DNA of 63,784 nt, taken from NCBI GenBank assembly GCA_030622115.1, contig JAUXGN010000014.1, positions 1-63,784 of the forward strand, written 5' to 3'. Of this stretch, positions 16,269 to 24,904 are shown piece by piece. The notes under the pieces are model-generated. The model was not told where the DNA came from. It saw only the letters and a program-made list of their open reading frames with translations, and ran no database searches. The DNA is from Candidatus Eiseniibacteriota bacterium (lineage in GTDB: Bacteria > Joyebacterota > Joyebacteria > Joyebacterales > Joyebacteraceae). The translations under genes and the position numbers were made by a program. Position 1 is the stretch's first letter. Each line of letters begins with the position of its first letter.

Positions 16269-19055
16269 TCAGAGTCCGAAGCCGATTGAGAGGGAGTATG
16301 TCGCACCTCGCGATTCCAAGGTGTGGACGGCCCTCTCCGGACCCATCGTCTTCACGTCGTCCGATCCCATGAGGTTCTTCGCACATAGCTTGAGTTCCCA
16401 GCTGTCAAACAGCCTCTGCGTCACCACGAGATCCAGTACCTCGCGCGACTCCTGCCAGAGATCCCCGTCCCGCTCACCGGATACGGAGTAGAGGCGTCTT
16501 GCGATCTTGTTGTAGAGGACGGTTATGGACGTGCCGAGCCGGGGGTGCTCGTAAAGGAGCGCGACGTTCACAGTCCACGGCGATTGCCCCTGGAGCGGAC
16601 GGGTTCTGATCTCACGTCCGGTGTGCCAGTCGCCGTCATCGTCTTGCCAACGCCACTCGTAGAGATACTCGACCGATGAGTAGACCCGTGCGTAGTTGCC
16701 CGCAATCGTGAAATCCTCAAGGAACCCGCGGAGGAACCCGAGCCGCTTTCTCGCCTCGATCTCGAACCCGTAGTTATGGCCCCTCGGCGAGTTGAACCAC
16801 GTCCTGATGTACTTGTAGTCCGACGAAGGAATCATCTTGAGTTCGATCGCATCGTACAGGTCTTTGTAGAAGCAGCTGACCGCAAGCACCTCGTCGCCGC
16901 CCGGGAAGACCTCAACACGCACGTCATAGTTCTTGATGACCGCGCGCGTGAGATCAGGGTTGCCTTGGACGTTCGCGCCCTCATTGAAGTCGAAATACTT
17001 GACATCGGCCATTTCGCGAAGCTCTGGTCGATTGACCGAATGGAAGGCACTGAGACGCACGTTTGCCCGCTCGGTCAGCATGTATGTGAGGTTGATGGAG
17101 GGCAGCACGTCCGTCTTGTCGATGCGCGAGTTGACGGGCTCCTCGGAGCCTTCCATCTTCAGCGCCGCGACATCTTGTAGAGAGTGCTCGACGCGCGCGC
17201 CCCCGGAGAATCGGAGGCGATGCGGACCCAGAGAGAACGGATGGTCAAACATGATGTAGTACGCGTCGAGTCGATGCGTGGCATCGTACTCCCCCGTGTG
17301 GGCGTTCTTGACCCGTAGGGTCAGCTTCTTCACATCGTAGTTGTCGGCCACGAAGATCGTGTCGATTCCGCAGACCCGAATCCAGTAGTTGGGAGGTCGA
17401 ATGGTCCCTGTATCTGTGAAGAACGAATCGGTCCTGTATTCCCTGCCGCGATGTTCGACATACAGGCCTGCCTTCACCTTCGACCGGCCAAGGGGAAGCG
17501 TGAAGTCAGCCCTCGCCCCGCCCGAGCGCTGGTAGAGATCCGACCACGTGCGGCTGTTCTCGCTCAGACTGTGTGTTCCATCGGCGCGTAGTTGGAAGTC
17601 GGCCTGTTTGCGGTCGGGTTCGTTCGCCGTCGAGTCCGAAAGAAACAGCTTCCACTGAAGCTCCGGGCCGCAGCGCCGGCCAAGCTCGTGCCTGCCGCCG
17701 AGCTGCAGACCACAGCTGGAGCGCTCGTCCCATTCGATTGTGTAGGTCTTCCCTCCGGGGCCACTGTTCTCGTTTACGCTTCCCTCCGAGTAGCTTACCT
17801 GGTCGCGGGCGTCCCGCATGTAGAGGCCCCTCAGGGTGTACTGATGCCCCTCGCAGGGTGCGTACGCAAGGTTCAGGAGCGCGGACCACATGACCTTGTA
17901 TCGATCCCGCGTTCCCTCCTTGTGATACAGCTCGTAGCCCCCGGTGTCGTGAGGTGATTCGACGAACTCGACCCTCTCGTATGAACTGGCGTACTTGAAC
18001 CCGGCGACCAGTCCGAGCACATGACAGCCATCCTCAGCGCCGAAGTCGATGCGATCACCGTACGACAGATTGCACGAACCGTTGAGCGGCGCGGTCTCCG
18101 TCCGTGTTGACCACGTGTTGGGAAGTCTCTTCGCAAGTTCATTGTAGTTGTTGCCCCCGCTTGGCGCGTACGAGGGCAGTTTTCGGATGCCGTCGTCCGC
18201 GCCGCGCCAGTCGGTACTGCTCCCTTCCGATCTGAGGATGCCCCTCGTAGACGTGTTCTCGTCGTAGGCGGAGGAGAACGACGCCGAGAGCTGTCGGCCG
18301 TCCGGGATGTCGCATGTGTTCAGCTGCACGAGGCCACCGGCGAAGTCGCCTGGAAGATCCGGTGTAGCAGTCTTCACAATGACGACACTTGCGAGAAGCG
18401 ACGCAGGCAGGATGTCGAACGCGAAGCTCCGGCGATCGACATCCGTGTCGGCGCTGCTCGTTGCCACACCATCGAGCCAAGTTGTGCTGTACCGGTCGCT
18501 GGTTCCCCTGACGTACACGAATTTGTTATCCACGACCGAGAGTCCCGTCACTCGCTTGAGCACATCGCTGCTCGTGCCGTCTGGTGACTTGGAAATCCGC
18601 TCGGCGCTGATCGCGTCACCGATGGTGATTGCCTTCATCCGTTCCGTGATGAGCCCGATCTCCGTCGAGAGAACGCGGTCCGCAGTAACGACGAGATCGT
18701 CGATCGTGTAGTCGGCTGCGACCGTGTCCTGGCGCAGAAGTTCGACATTGAGCTTCTCGGATTCTCCCGCTTCGACTTGGACGTTCGGTACGACCTTCGT
18801 CTCGTAGCCGACGAACGAGAACCTTATGTCGTAGGCGCCCGGTGGGATCTCCTCGATGTGGTACTTGCCATCGAGATCGGTCGAAGCGCCGATTGTCGTA
18901 CCGAGAAGAAGCAGACTTGCGCCCGACAGTCTCTCTCCGGACTTCTCATCGCGAACGGCGCCGTGCAGCGAGGCGCTCTCGGCGAATGCGCCGGCAGGAA
19001 GGATCAACGCAACAACGAGGACCACGATCCTAACACCCTTCATGTAGTCGATCAC
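16269..19055 (-). CDS. TonB-dependent outer-membrane receptor
   Basis: 928 residues. Order: signal peptide (1-25, ending AGAFA), a carboxypeptidase-regulatory-like domain (about 28-110: LHGAVRDEKSGERLSGASLLLLGTT), a plug domain (about 120-230) with DVLKRVTGLSVVDNKFVYVRG, and a 22-strand barrel to the end. Such receptors import chelated metals, cofactors or glycans using energy passed on by TonB; the N-terminal extension is the SusC-like arrangement. No TonB box was recognised with certainty (candidate around TIDDLVVTAD). The GTG at 19055 is chosen because AAGGAG lies 6 bases upstream; the ATG four codons on is too far from that site. It diverges from the DUF3450-TonB operon, the likely energiser, and precedes the FlgD-tagged gene. 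Confidence 0.9.
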   Translation of the reverse strand: MIDYMKGVRIVVLVVALILPAGAFAESASLHGAVRDEKSGERLSGASLLLLGTTIGASTDLDGKYHIEEIPPGAYDIRFSFVGYETKVVPNVQVEAGESEKLNVELLRQDTVAADYTIDDLVVTADRVLSTEIGLITERMKAITIGDAISAERISKSPDGTSSDVLKRVTGLSVVDNKFVYVRGTSDRYSTTWLDGVATSSADTDVDRRSFAFDILPASLLASVVIVKTATPDLPGDFAGGLVQLNTCDIPDGRQLSASFSSAYDENTSTRGILRSEGSSTDWRGADDGIRKLPSYAPSGGNNYNELAKRLPNTWSTRTETAPLNGSCNLSYGDRIDFGAEDGCHVLGLVAGFKYASSYERVEFVESPHDTGGYELYHKEGTRDRYKVMWSALLNLAYAPCEGHQYTLRGLYMRDARDQVSYSEGSVNENSGPGGKTYTIEWDERSSCGLQLGGRHELGRRCGPELQWKLFLSDSTANEPDRKQADFQLRADGTHSLSENSRTWSDLYQRSGGARADFTLPLGRSKVKAGLYVEHRGREYRTDSFFTDTGTIRPPNYWIRVCGIDTIFVADNYDVKKLTLRVKNAHTGEYDATHRLDAYYIMFDHPFSLGPHRLRFSGGARVEHSLQDVAALKMEGSEEPVNSRIDKTDVLPSINLTYMLTERANVRLSAFHSVNRPELREMADVKYFDFNEGANVQGNPDLTRAVIKNYDVRVEVFPGGDEVLAVSCFYKDLYDAIELKMIPSSDYKYIRTWFNSPRGHNYGFEIEARKRLGFLRGFLEDFTIAGNYARVYSSVEYLYEWRWQDDDGDWHTGREIRTRPLQGQSPWTVNVALLYEHPRLGTSITVLYNKIARRLYSVSGERDGDLWQESREVLDLVVTQRLFDSWELKLCAKNLMGSDDVKTMGPERAVHTLESRGATYSLSIGFGL

Positions 19056-19370
19056 GTCGGCTCCTTATTGGTGGCGGTCATCTTCCAGGATGAAGATGGG
19101 TCGTCTGCGCAAGAGTGAGCGTGGATAGTCTAGTGCCGTCGTGTTCAGGAATTCCTAGCGCCGCGTAAGGAATTCATCTCGGGTGGCCGGCAAACCCTAA
19201 TCGAGAACCAGCACGGCTTTCACAGAACACTAACTTGAGTGCGCTATCCTTATAGCTGTGGTCTTGATCACTCCGGTTGAGACGAACCGCGACGCGACGG
19301 CAGGCGCGAGACACCCGCCGACCGCGAGTCCTTCCGGCGGCAGGCGCGGATCCAAGTAGAAGGAGGATGC
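19056..19370. other. Shared promoter region of TonB receptor and TonB operon
   Basis: 315 bases between the divergent receptor and energiser genes. It contains a pair of AGGAATTC direct repeats (19147 and 19168) and an AT-richer patch around 19230-19260 (TATCCTTATAG) that could be a plus-strand -10 region, although no well-spaced -35 was found. The DUF3450 gene has an AGAAGGAGG ribosome site at its end. Confidence 0.45.
19147..19175. promoter_or_regulatory. AGGAATTC direct-repeat pair, candidate operator
   Basis: AGGAATTC at 19147-19154 and again at 19168-19175, 21 bases apart, which is two helical turns and so the same DNA face. The first copy extends to the palindrome AGGAATTCCT. It lies about 92 bases before the receptor start, a fitting place for a regulator of both divergent units. 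No match to a Fur box was seen. Confidence 0.4.
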
Positions 19371-20126
19371 ATGAGCAGACTGGTAGGTATCGCGCTGCTC
19401 CTGGTCGTGGCGGCAAGCCAGGTACAGGCACAATCCGCTTCCGCCGACCTACGAGACACGGTGCAGGGAACAGTCGACATCCAGAAGCAGACACAGGAGG
19501 AACAGGATGCGTGGGCGACCGAGCAGGCGGAACTCGAGGCCCGGTACCGCGCGGCGAAGGCGAGTGTGACGTACCTGGCCGAGCACATCAGCGTTCGAGA
19601 GAGGGAAATTGTGGGACTTGAGGAGAGCACGGCCGAGCTCGAGCGGCGCATGCACGAAGCGAAACTCCTCCAGACGAGCCTTCAGGACACGCTCAATGTC
19701 ATCATGGCGCGGCTGGAGGGTTCCGTCGCGAGCGACCTCCCCTTTCTTCGGGATGAACGCGAGCACCGTCTCGCCTCGCTTGGCGAGGAGTTCGCACACC
19801 CCGAGGTCACGGGTGCTGAGAAGCTGCGTCGACTCCTCGAAGCGATGCAGGTCGAAATGGAGTACGGCAAGACCGTGGATGTGAACCAGGACGAGATCCT
19901 GCTTGACGGTGAGCCGATCTTTGTCGACGTGCTGCGCGTGGGCCGCCTCGCGCTCTTCTGGCGCACACCTGATGGTGCGAAGACCGGCACCTTCGATCGT
20001 GCGACGTGGACATGGGTAGAGCTTCCCGACAAGTACGGCCACACCATCGCCCGGGCGATCGAGATGGCCTCGCGGATACGCCCTGTGCAGCTCATCGCTC
20101 TCCCACTCGGGAGGATCCGACCATGA
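19371..20126 (+). CDS. DUF3450 family periplasmic protein of a TonB2-type system
   Basis: 251 residues. A signal peptide (MSRLVGIALLLVVAASQVQA-Q) is followed by a long coiled coil (about 25-110, rich in Glu, Gln and Arg) and a C-terminal globular part with DGEPIFVDVLRVGRLALFWRTPDG, the core of DUF3450. In Vibrio the family is encoded with ttpC-exbB2-exbD2-tonB2, and the same order follows here. Its precise job is unsettled; a periplasmic partner of the TtpC-like protein is inferred. An AAGGAGG site lies about 5 bases upstream. Its stop codon overlaps the next start (ATGA), implying translational coupling. Confidence 0.85.
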   Translation: MSRLVGIALLLVVAASQVQAQSASADLRDTVQGTVDIQKQTQEEQDAWATEQAELEARYRAAKASVTYLAEHISVREREIVGLEESTAELERRMHEAKLLQTSLQDTLNVIMARLEGSVASDLPFLRDEREHRLASLGEEFAHPEVTGAEKLRRLLEAMQVEMEYGKTVDVNQDEILLDGEPIFVDVLRVGRLALFWRTPDGAKTGTFDRATWTWVELPDKYGHTIARAIEMASRIRPVQLIALPLGRIRP

Positions 20127-21598
20127 AGAAACCTCTCGTGATCGTGTGCGCGATCATCACATTCGCATCCGTGAGTGTGGATGCACAAGATGTCCGGGAA
20201 GCGGCGCGAAGATCCGAGATCGACCGTGTGGCGGCGGTCGATCGCGCAAGGCTGATTGAAGAAGCCGTCCTTGCTGACCGCGCAACCCTGTTGCCCGAAG
20301 TTGAGAGGCTCGAAGCCGAGGAACGGCGGCTGGAGAACCGGCTTGGGGAACTCGGAACACGAGCTCTAGCGCTCGAGAAGCGACGGGAGAGACTTGCCGC
20401 TCGATGGGCGGGGGAAGAACTCCAGTACAAGGAGATCTCCGGCAACGTGCGTCTCGCGGCGCGAGATCTTTCGGCCTTGCTTGAGCAATCGCCCCTGACA
20501 TCGCTCCGACCGGAACGATTGGCGCCCCTACGGCAGATCCTCAGGAAGGGCTACTTCCCGGACATCGACGACATCTCAGACATGGCCGCGGCCCTTCTCA
20601 AAGAGATGGAACTCGGGGGACAGGTCGGCTTCGCGGAGGGAACCTTCGTCGGGCGAAACGGTGAAGAGCAGATCGGCGACATCATGACCCTCGGTACCTT
20701 CACCACTCTCTATCGCACGGGTGATGGCCGTGAGGTTGGCTTCCTTACGCACTCGCAGAGCGAACAGAAGCTGTTTGCCCTGTCGGCTCTTCCATCTCGG
20801 AAGATGCAGCGGGTGCTCAAGCGGTACATGAACGGAAGTAATGAGTCGATTCTCATCGACATCTCCGGCGGCGCGGCGCTCAGGCAGATTACGCAGGACA
20901 TGGGGTTGCGGGATCACATCCTTCTCGGTGGTCCGATCGTCTACCCGATCCTCGCGCTCGGCTTGGCGGCGCTCCTCATCATCGTGCACAAGTTCGCCTT
21001 CCTCAGAAGGGTACACGGGAACACCGACAGGATCATGGGAGAGGTGTCCTCGCTCGCATCGAGTGGCGACTGGGACGGCTGCGAGTCAATCGTCCGAAGG
21101 CACGCATCCAGGAAGATGCCTGTCATCGAGGTCATCGCGGATGGTCTCTCGGCGAGGGAAGAGGATCGAGCGACGCTCGAAAGCGTCATGCAGGAAGCCA
21201 TACTCCGCGAACTCCCGCGCGTGGAACGGGGTATCCCCGTCCTCGGCGTGTTCGGAGCCGTCGCGCCGCTCCTCGGACTTCTGGGAACGGTCACGGGCAT
21301 GATCGAAACCTTCCGCGTGATAACGCTCTACGGGACCGGCGACCCCCGCCTCATGTCGGGCGGGATCAGCGAAGCTCTCATCACGACGGAAATCGGCCTC
21401 GCTGTCGCGATCCCGATCATGCTTTTTCACACCTTCCTCTCCCGTCGTGCTGATGCCATCATTGGCGAGATGGAGGAAAAGGCGGTGCATCTGGCAAACA
21501 TTATTCTGAAGGGAAAAGGTCCAAGTGGCGTCGATCGGGTGGAACAGATCACTGATCGAGTGATACTGAGTGAAACACGCGAAAGGACGGATGGCTGA
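20123..21598 (+). CDS. TtpC-like MotA/TolQ/ExbB proton-channel family protein
   Basis: 491 residues: signal peptide (MKKPLVIVCAIITFASVSVDA), a periplasmic coiled coil (about 30-110), a DUF3450-like middle segment (VGFAEGTFVGRNGEEQ), one membrane segment near 270-295 (GGPIVYPILALGLAALLIIV), and a MotA/TolQ/ExbB domain at about 390-465 (GVFGAVAPLLGLLGTVTGM and GGISEALITTEIGLAVAIP). In Vibrio, TtpC is an extra inner-membrane component required by TonB2 besides ExbB2 and ExbD2, and it has this architecture. The ATG at 20123 overlaps the preceding stop and has GGGAGGA before it. It overlaps exbB by one base. Confidence 0.85.
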   Translation: MKKPLVIVCAIITFASVSVDAQDVREAARRSEIDRVAAVDRARLIEEAVLADRATLLPEVERLEAEERRLENRLGELGTRALALEKRRERLAARWAGEELQYKEISGNVRLAARDLSALLEQSPLTSLRPERLAPLRQILRKGYFPDIDDISDMAAALLKEMELGGQVGFAEGTFVGRNGEEQIGDIMTLGTFTTLYRTGDGREVGFLTHSQSEQKLFALSALPSRKMQRVLKRYMNGSNESILIDISGGAALRQITQDMGLRDHILLGGPIVYPILALGLAALLIIVHKFAFLRRVHGNTDRIMGEVSSLASSGDWDGCESIVRRHASRKMPVIEVIADGLSAREEDRATLESVMQEAILRELPRVERGIPVLGVFGAVAPLLGLLGTVTGMIETFRVITLYGTGDPRLMSGGISEALITTEIGLAVAIPIMLFHTFLSRRADAIIGEMEEKAVHLANIILKGKGPSGVDRVEQITDRVILSETRERTDG

Positions 21599-22314
21599 TG
21601 GAGGTGCTTCGCAGAACCATCGAGTACCTGCAGCAGGGCGGCTGGATCATGGTTCCGCTTGCGGCCGCGTCGCTTGTTCTCTGGACGCTCATATTGGAGC
21701 GCTTGAGCTTCCTCCGGGGGCTCAGGTGCGGCGACATCACCATCGATGAAGTGATCGCCCTGCTCCGACGCGGCGCCGTGTGCGTGGAAGGTGACGGACT
21801 CCGCGCCCGCCTCATCAGGAACTTCCTCGCCCGGCGATCGGGCTTCCCACAGCTGGACCTCGACATTCTTCGTCAGTGCGCGATGCGCGAACGGTCCGAA
21901 CTTGGCAGATCCCTCGCCGTAATCGGTATCCTCGTCTCGGTCGCGCCGCTCCTTGGACTCCTTGGAACCGTGCTCGGCATGATCGAGACGTTCCAGGTCA
22001 TCTCGCTGTTCGGAACAGGGAATGCCAACGCGATGGCCGGCGGGATCTCGGTCGCTCTCATCACGACGGAGGCGGGCCTCCTCGTAGCTGTCCCGGGTCT
22101 CCTGTTGAGCGGCGTGCTACTGCAGCGGTCCTCGCGACTTACGACACAGCTCGAGGAGGACGTGATGATTATCTCTCGCGTCGTACGGCGCTCGCCATCC
22201 ACGCCGACCGACCGGCGGCGTTCCCGGAACGCCTGCGTCGACGAGCGTGAGGAGGGGCTCCTTATCGGCGAGATCACTCCTGTCGGAGTCTACATAGAGA
22301 GTGAGGCCTCATGA
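21598..22314 (+). CDS. exbB: ExbB-type proton channel subunit
   Basis: 238 residues with three membrane segments: about 18-38 (GGWIMVPLAAASLVLWTLIL), 105-130 (SLAVIGILVSVAPLLGLLGT) and 155-185 (GISVALITTEAGLLVAVPGLLLSG). With ExbD it forms the proton-driven motor that energises TonB. The sequence LLGTVLGMIETFQVISLFGTG is the family core. The start codon shares its A with the TGA of the TtpC-like gene. A hydrophilic tail of about 35 residues follows the last segment. Confidence 0.9.
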   Translation: MEVLRRTIEYLQQGGWIMVPLAAASLVLWTLILERLSFLRGLRCGDITIDEVIALLRRGAVCVEGDGLRARLIRNFLARRSGFPQLDLDILRQCAMRERSELGRSLAVIGILVSVAPLLGLLGTVLGMIETFQVISLFGTGNANAMAGGISVALITTEAGLLVAVPGLLLSGVLLQRSSRLTTQLEEDVMIISRVVRRSPSTPTDRRRSRNACVDEREEGLLIGEITPVGVYIESEAS

Positions 22315-22730
22315 TAAGCGTGCGTGGAACGTTGCGCGGCAAGAACGACCGTGTCGACATCCCCCTCGGACCGCTGATCGACATGGTCTTCCTCCTTCTG
22401 ATCTTCTTCGCCGTCACAACGAGCTTCGTGAAGGAGTCCGGCATCGACGTACAGAAAGCCACCGCGTCGACGGCAGAGATCAAGGAGCACGCCGGCATCT
22501 TGATCGGGGTGACGGCGGATGGCGATGCCTACTTCGAAGGCAATCGGATCGACATACGAAGCGTCCGTGCTCACGTCGAGCGTGCTCTCGTGGAGGACCC
22601 CGAGAGCGGCGTCGTGATCGTCGCCGACAAACGGAGCGAAACAGGCGCCATCGTCACCGTCATGGATCAGTGTCGGCTGGCCGGCGCCAAGACCGTGAGC
22701 CTCGCAGCAAAGCGGGAGGAAGAATCCTGA
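22311..22730 (+). CDS. exbD: ExbD/TolR-type motor subunit
   Basis: 139 residues, one N-terminal membrane segment with the proton-carrying Asp24 (PLGPLIDMVFLLLIFF), then a periplasmic ExbD domain (IGVTADGDAYFEGNRIDI; VVIVADKRSETGAIVTVMDQCRLAGAKTVSLA). It partners ExbB. Both ends overlap neighbours as ATGA, so translation is coupled along the operon. Confidence 0.92.
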   Translation: MISVRGTLRGKNDRVDIPLGPLIDMVFLLLIFFAVTTSFVKESGIDVQKATASTAEIKEHAGILIGVTADGDAYFEGNRIDIRSVRAHVERALVEDPESGVVIVADKRSETGAIVTVMDQCRLAGAKTVSLAAKREEES

Positions 22731-23347
22731 TGCGCATTGGTCGTTTCCCCGTGTGGATCCTGCCAACGGCTCTCAGCATCAATCTCGTTCTGTTCGGATT
22801 GGCGGCGCTTCTGCTACGGGAGCGGAAGGTTCCCCAGGATATGACCAACCCGATTGCGGTGAACCTCGTGAGGCTCGAGATCCCCTCGCTCCCAGAGGAG
22901 GAGAGAACCAAGCAACCCGAGAGGCCGAAGCCCCAACAGAAGCTCGATTTCATGCCGGAAGTCCTCCGCCCTGACCTGAGCTCTGCGGGGCCGATGGATC
23001 TCGGGGTTGCGATCGACCTCGGGGGCGTGGGTGGCATCAGTGGCGCCCAAGAGTTCGTGTTCGAGGCGTATGAGCTCGACCAGCCACCCCAGCCAATCGT
23101 GCGCGTGCCGCCCCCTTATCCGTATGCGGCTCGCGAACGCGGTATCGAGGGAGCGGTCCAAGTAAGGATGCTGGTCACAACAGAGGGAACGGTCGGGGAC
23201 GTGCAGATCCTCGATGCTCGTCCCAGCGGTACGTTTGAGGATGCCGTGCGGCGAACCGTGCCGCAGTGGAAGTTCGCGCCTGGGAAGATCCGGGGAGAAG
23301 CAGTCACGGCTTGGATCGTGATGACAATCCACTTCAACCTGAGCTAG
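22730..23347 (+). CDS. tonB: Short TonB energy transducer (TonB2-like)
   Basis: 205 residues: cytoplasmic start, one membrane anchor (WILPTALSINLVLFGLAALLL), a brief Pro/Glu/Lys spacer (EEERTKQPERPKPQQK) and a C-terminal TonB domain (VRVPPPYPYAARERGIEGAV ... FEDAVRRTVPQWKFAPGKIRG). It contacts the TonB box of outer-membrane receptors. The spacer is much shorter than in E. coli TonB, similar to Vibrio TonB2, which fits the presence of the TtpC-like and DUF3450 proteins that may bridge the periplasm. Starts at the ATG overlapping the exbD stop. Confidence 0.9.
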   Translation: MRIGRFPVWILPTALSINLVLFGLAALLLRERKVPQDMTNPIAVNLVRLEIPSLPEEERTKQPERPKPQQKLDFMPEVLRPDLSSAGPMDLGVAIDLGGVGGISGAQEFVFEAYELDQPPQPIVRVPPPYPYAARERGIEGAVQVRMLVTTEGTVGDVQILDARPSGTFEDAVRRTVPQWKFAPGKIRGEAVTAWIVMTIHFNLS

Positions 23348-23349
23348 GC

Positions 23350-24579
23350 ATGAGAAACACGTCCCAGAACAGTATGGCCCGCGTTCAGCTCATTGTGTGG
23401 CTTGCGCTCGCCCTGTGCCTCCCCGCGGCGTTCCTGTGGGCCGCGGACGGCGGTGGCATCGAGCGGAGGATCGACGACGTGGCCGACGTCCCCGCCGAGG
23501 CGCGCCTCGTGCTCTTCGAGGCCCAGAAGGAACGCGAGCAAGGCAATACCGAGGCCGCTGTAGACATCATCTCGGAGTTTCTCCTCGGACGCCCCGATCA
23601 GGATCACTTCCTGGTGCGGTTCCACTTGGCCCTGAGCTGGGCCAGACGCGGCGATCTGGAGGAGGCTCTCGCAGCCTACCAGGCCTCCGTAGCGATGGAG
23701 CCTCTGTTTGCCCAGGGGTGGCTCAACCTGGGAGAGCTCGCGTACAACATGGGACAATTCGACCTCGCGGCGTCGGCCCTCGCAAAAGGGTACGAGGTAA
23801 GCGAATGGAAGGAACCCAGCGTGCTCTTCTTCGCTGCCGCGGCATTGGTTATGGATGGAAGATCTCTCGAGGCCGTCCCTATGCTGGAGAAGCTCATATC
23901 GAGTGCGCACGGCAAGTCTGTGATGGAGTGGCACCGTGCTCTCATCATGGCGTATCTCGATCTCGGAAACAACGAGAAGGGATGCGAGGCACTCAGTGCG
24001 ATGCTGTCGCAACACGGCGACGACCCCGAGGCATGGCGACTTGGATTCCGCTACTTCGCGAGCACAGGTGACTACGATCAAGCCGCGATCATGCTGACAA
24101 TTGCCGGCTACACACGCCCGCTCTCCCAAGAGGAGGAGATGACGCTGGGAGATCTCTTCCTGACCGTGGGGGTGCCGGCCCAGGCGAGCACTCACTATGC
24201 GAGTGCTCTCGCCGGCGGCGGCTCCGCGCAGGACTTCGAACGCCTCGCCTCTGCGTATCTCGCTTCGTACAACTTCGATGCCGCCCTCGCCGCCCTCGAC
24301 CACGCCCTTGAGCTGGACCCGACCTCGCGGCTCTGGTCGCTTCTTGGAGATCTGCACTTCATGAGAAAGGGCTACGATGAGTCCTACAAAGCCTACAGCA
24401 ACTGCGTCGAAGCGGACAGCACGGTCGCGAGGGCCCATCTCATGATGGGCTACTGCGCCATCCAGCTCGAGCGCACGGAATCCGCCGTGCGGGCTCTCGA
24501 GCGCGCCGCCCGATTCCCGGAGCAGAGCGGGAAGGCGAACCGGCTCCTCGCCACAGCCCGGTCACTTGCGCCGCAGTAG
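23350..24579 (+). CDS. TPR protein of the TonB2-type operon
   Basis: 409 residues. A signal peptide or anchor (about 1-36, ARVQLIVWLALALCLPAAFLWA) is followed by about nine TPR-like units (for example QGWLNLGELAYNMGQFDLAASALAKGYE and ARAHLMMGYCAIQLERTESAVRALERA). A TPR protein ends the TonB2 cluster in Vibrio too. It is probably a periplasmic scaffold of the energising complex. It begins two bases after the tonB stop; ATG codons at 23350 and 23374 are both possible starts. Confidence 0.85.
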   Translation: MRNTSQNSMARVQLIVWLALALCLPAAFLWAADGGGIERRIDDVADVPAEARLVLFEAQKEREQGNTEAAVDIISEFLLGRPDQDHFLVRFHLALSWARRGDLEEALAAYQASVAMEPLFAQGWLNLGELAYNMGQFDLAASALAKGYEVSEWKEPSVLFFAAAALVMDGRSLEAVPMLEKLISSAHGKSVMEWHRALIMAYLDLGNNEKGCEALSAMLSQHGDDPEAWRLGFRYFASTGDYDQAAIMLTIAGYTRPLSQEEEMTLGDLFLTVGVPAQASTHYASALAGGGSAQDFERLASAYLASYNFDAALAALDHALELDPTSRLWSLLGDLHFMRKGYDESYKAYSNCVEADSTVARAHLMMGYCAIQLERTESAVRALERAARFPEQSGKANRLLATARSLAPQ

Positions 24580-24678
24580 ATTCCGTCTCCGAGTCCCGAA
24601 CAGCCCCGGCCTCCGGGCCTCCTTGTGGCTTAAGGATGATCGTCCCTCCCCTCCGTGCCCTACGTAGAACCATTGAGG

Positions 24679-24707
24679 TTGACCGGACGCCCTGACTTGA
24701 CTATCAT
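24679..24707 (+). promoter_or_regulatory. Sigma70-type promoter of the tRNA gene
   Basis: TTGACC (24679-24684), a 17-base spacer and TATCAT (24702-24707), each 5 of 6 to consensus. Transcription would begin near 24714, about 45 bases before the tRNA. Confidence 0.6.
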
Positions 24708-24758
24708 TTCTGTGTGCCATGAATCCGAGGTGGCAACGTTCACCCGGCGAAGGACTAC

Positions 24759-24835
24759 GGCGGTGTAGCTCAGTCGGTTAGAGCAGCGGAATCATAATCC
24801 GCGTGTCCGGGGTTCGAATCCCTGCACCGCTACCA
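24759..24835 (+). tRNA. tRNA with anticodon CAU (elongator Met, or Ile2 if lysidine-modified)
   Basis: 77 bases including an encoded CCA. Acceptor arms GGCGGTG and CACCGCT pair (the first pair is G-T), the D arm is GCTC/GAGC, the anticodon stem is GCGGA/TCCGC with loop ATCATAA (anticodon 24793-24795), and the T arm is CGGGG-TTCGAAT-CCCTG. It lacks the three G-C pairs at the base of the anticodon stem that mark the initiator. The neighbour tilS encodes the enzyme that turns CAU into an Ile anticodon, so an Ile2 identity is possible, though the overall sequence is close to common elongator tRNA-Met genes. Confidence 0.93.
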
Positions 24836-24838
24836 GAT

Positions 24839-24874
24839 TCGGCCCTCCAGACGCTGAGATGCGCGGAGGGCCGA
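24839..24874 (+). terminator. Intrinsic terminator after the tRNA
   Basis: A perfect 10-base-pair stem, TCGGCCCTCC (24839-24848) with GGAGGGCCGA (24865-24874), followed by CTTCTT. It begins three bases after the CCA end and stops 30 bases before the tilS start, so tilS needs read-through or its own promoter. Confidence 0.7.
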
Positions 24875-24904
24875 CTTCTTAGGCATCATACAGAAAGAGA
24901 CCCC

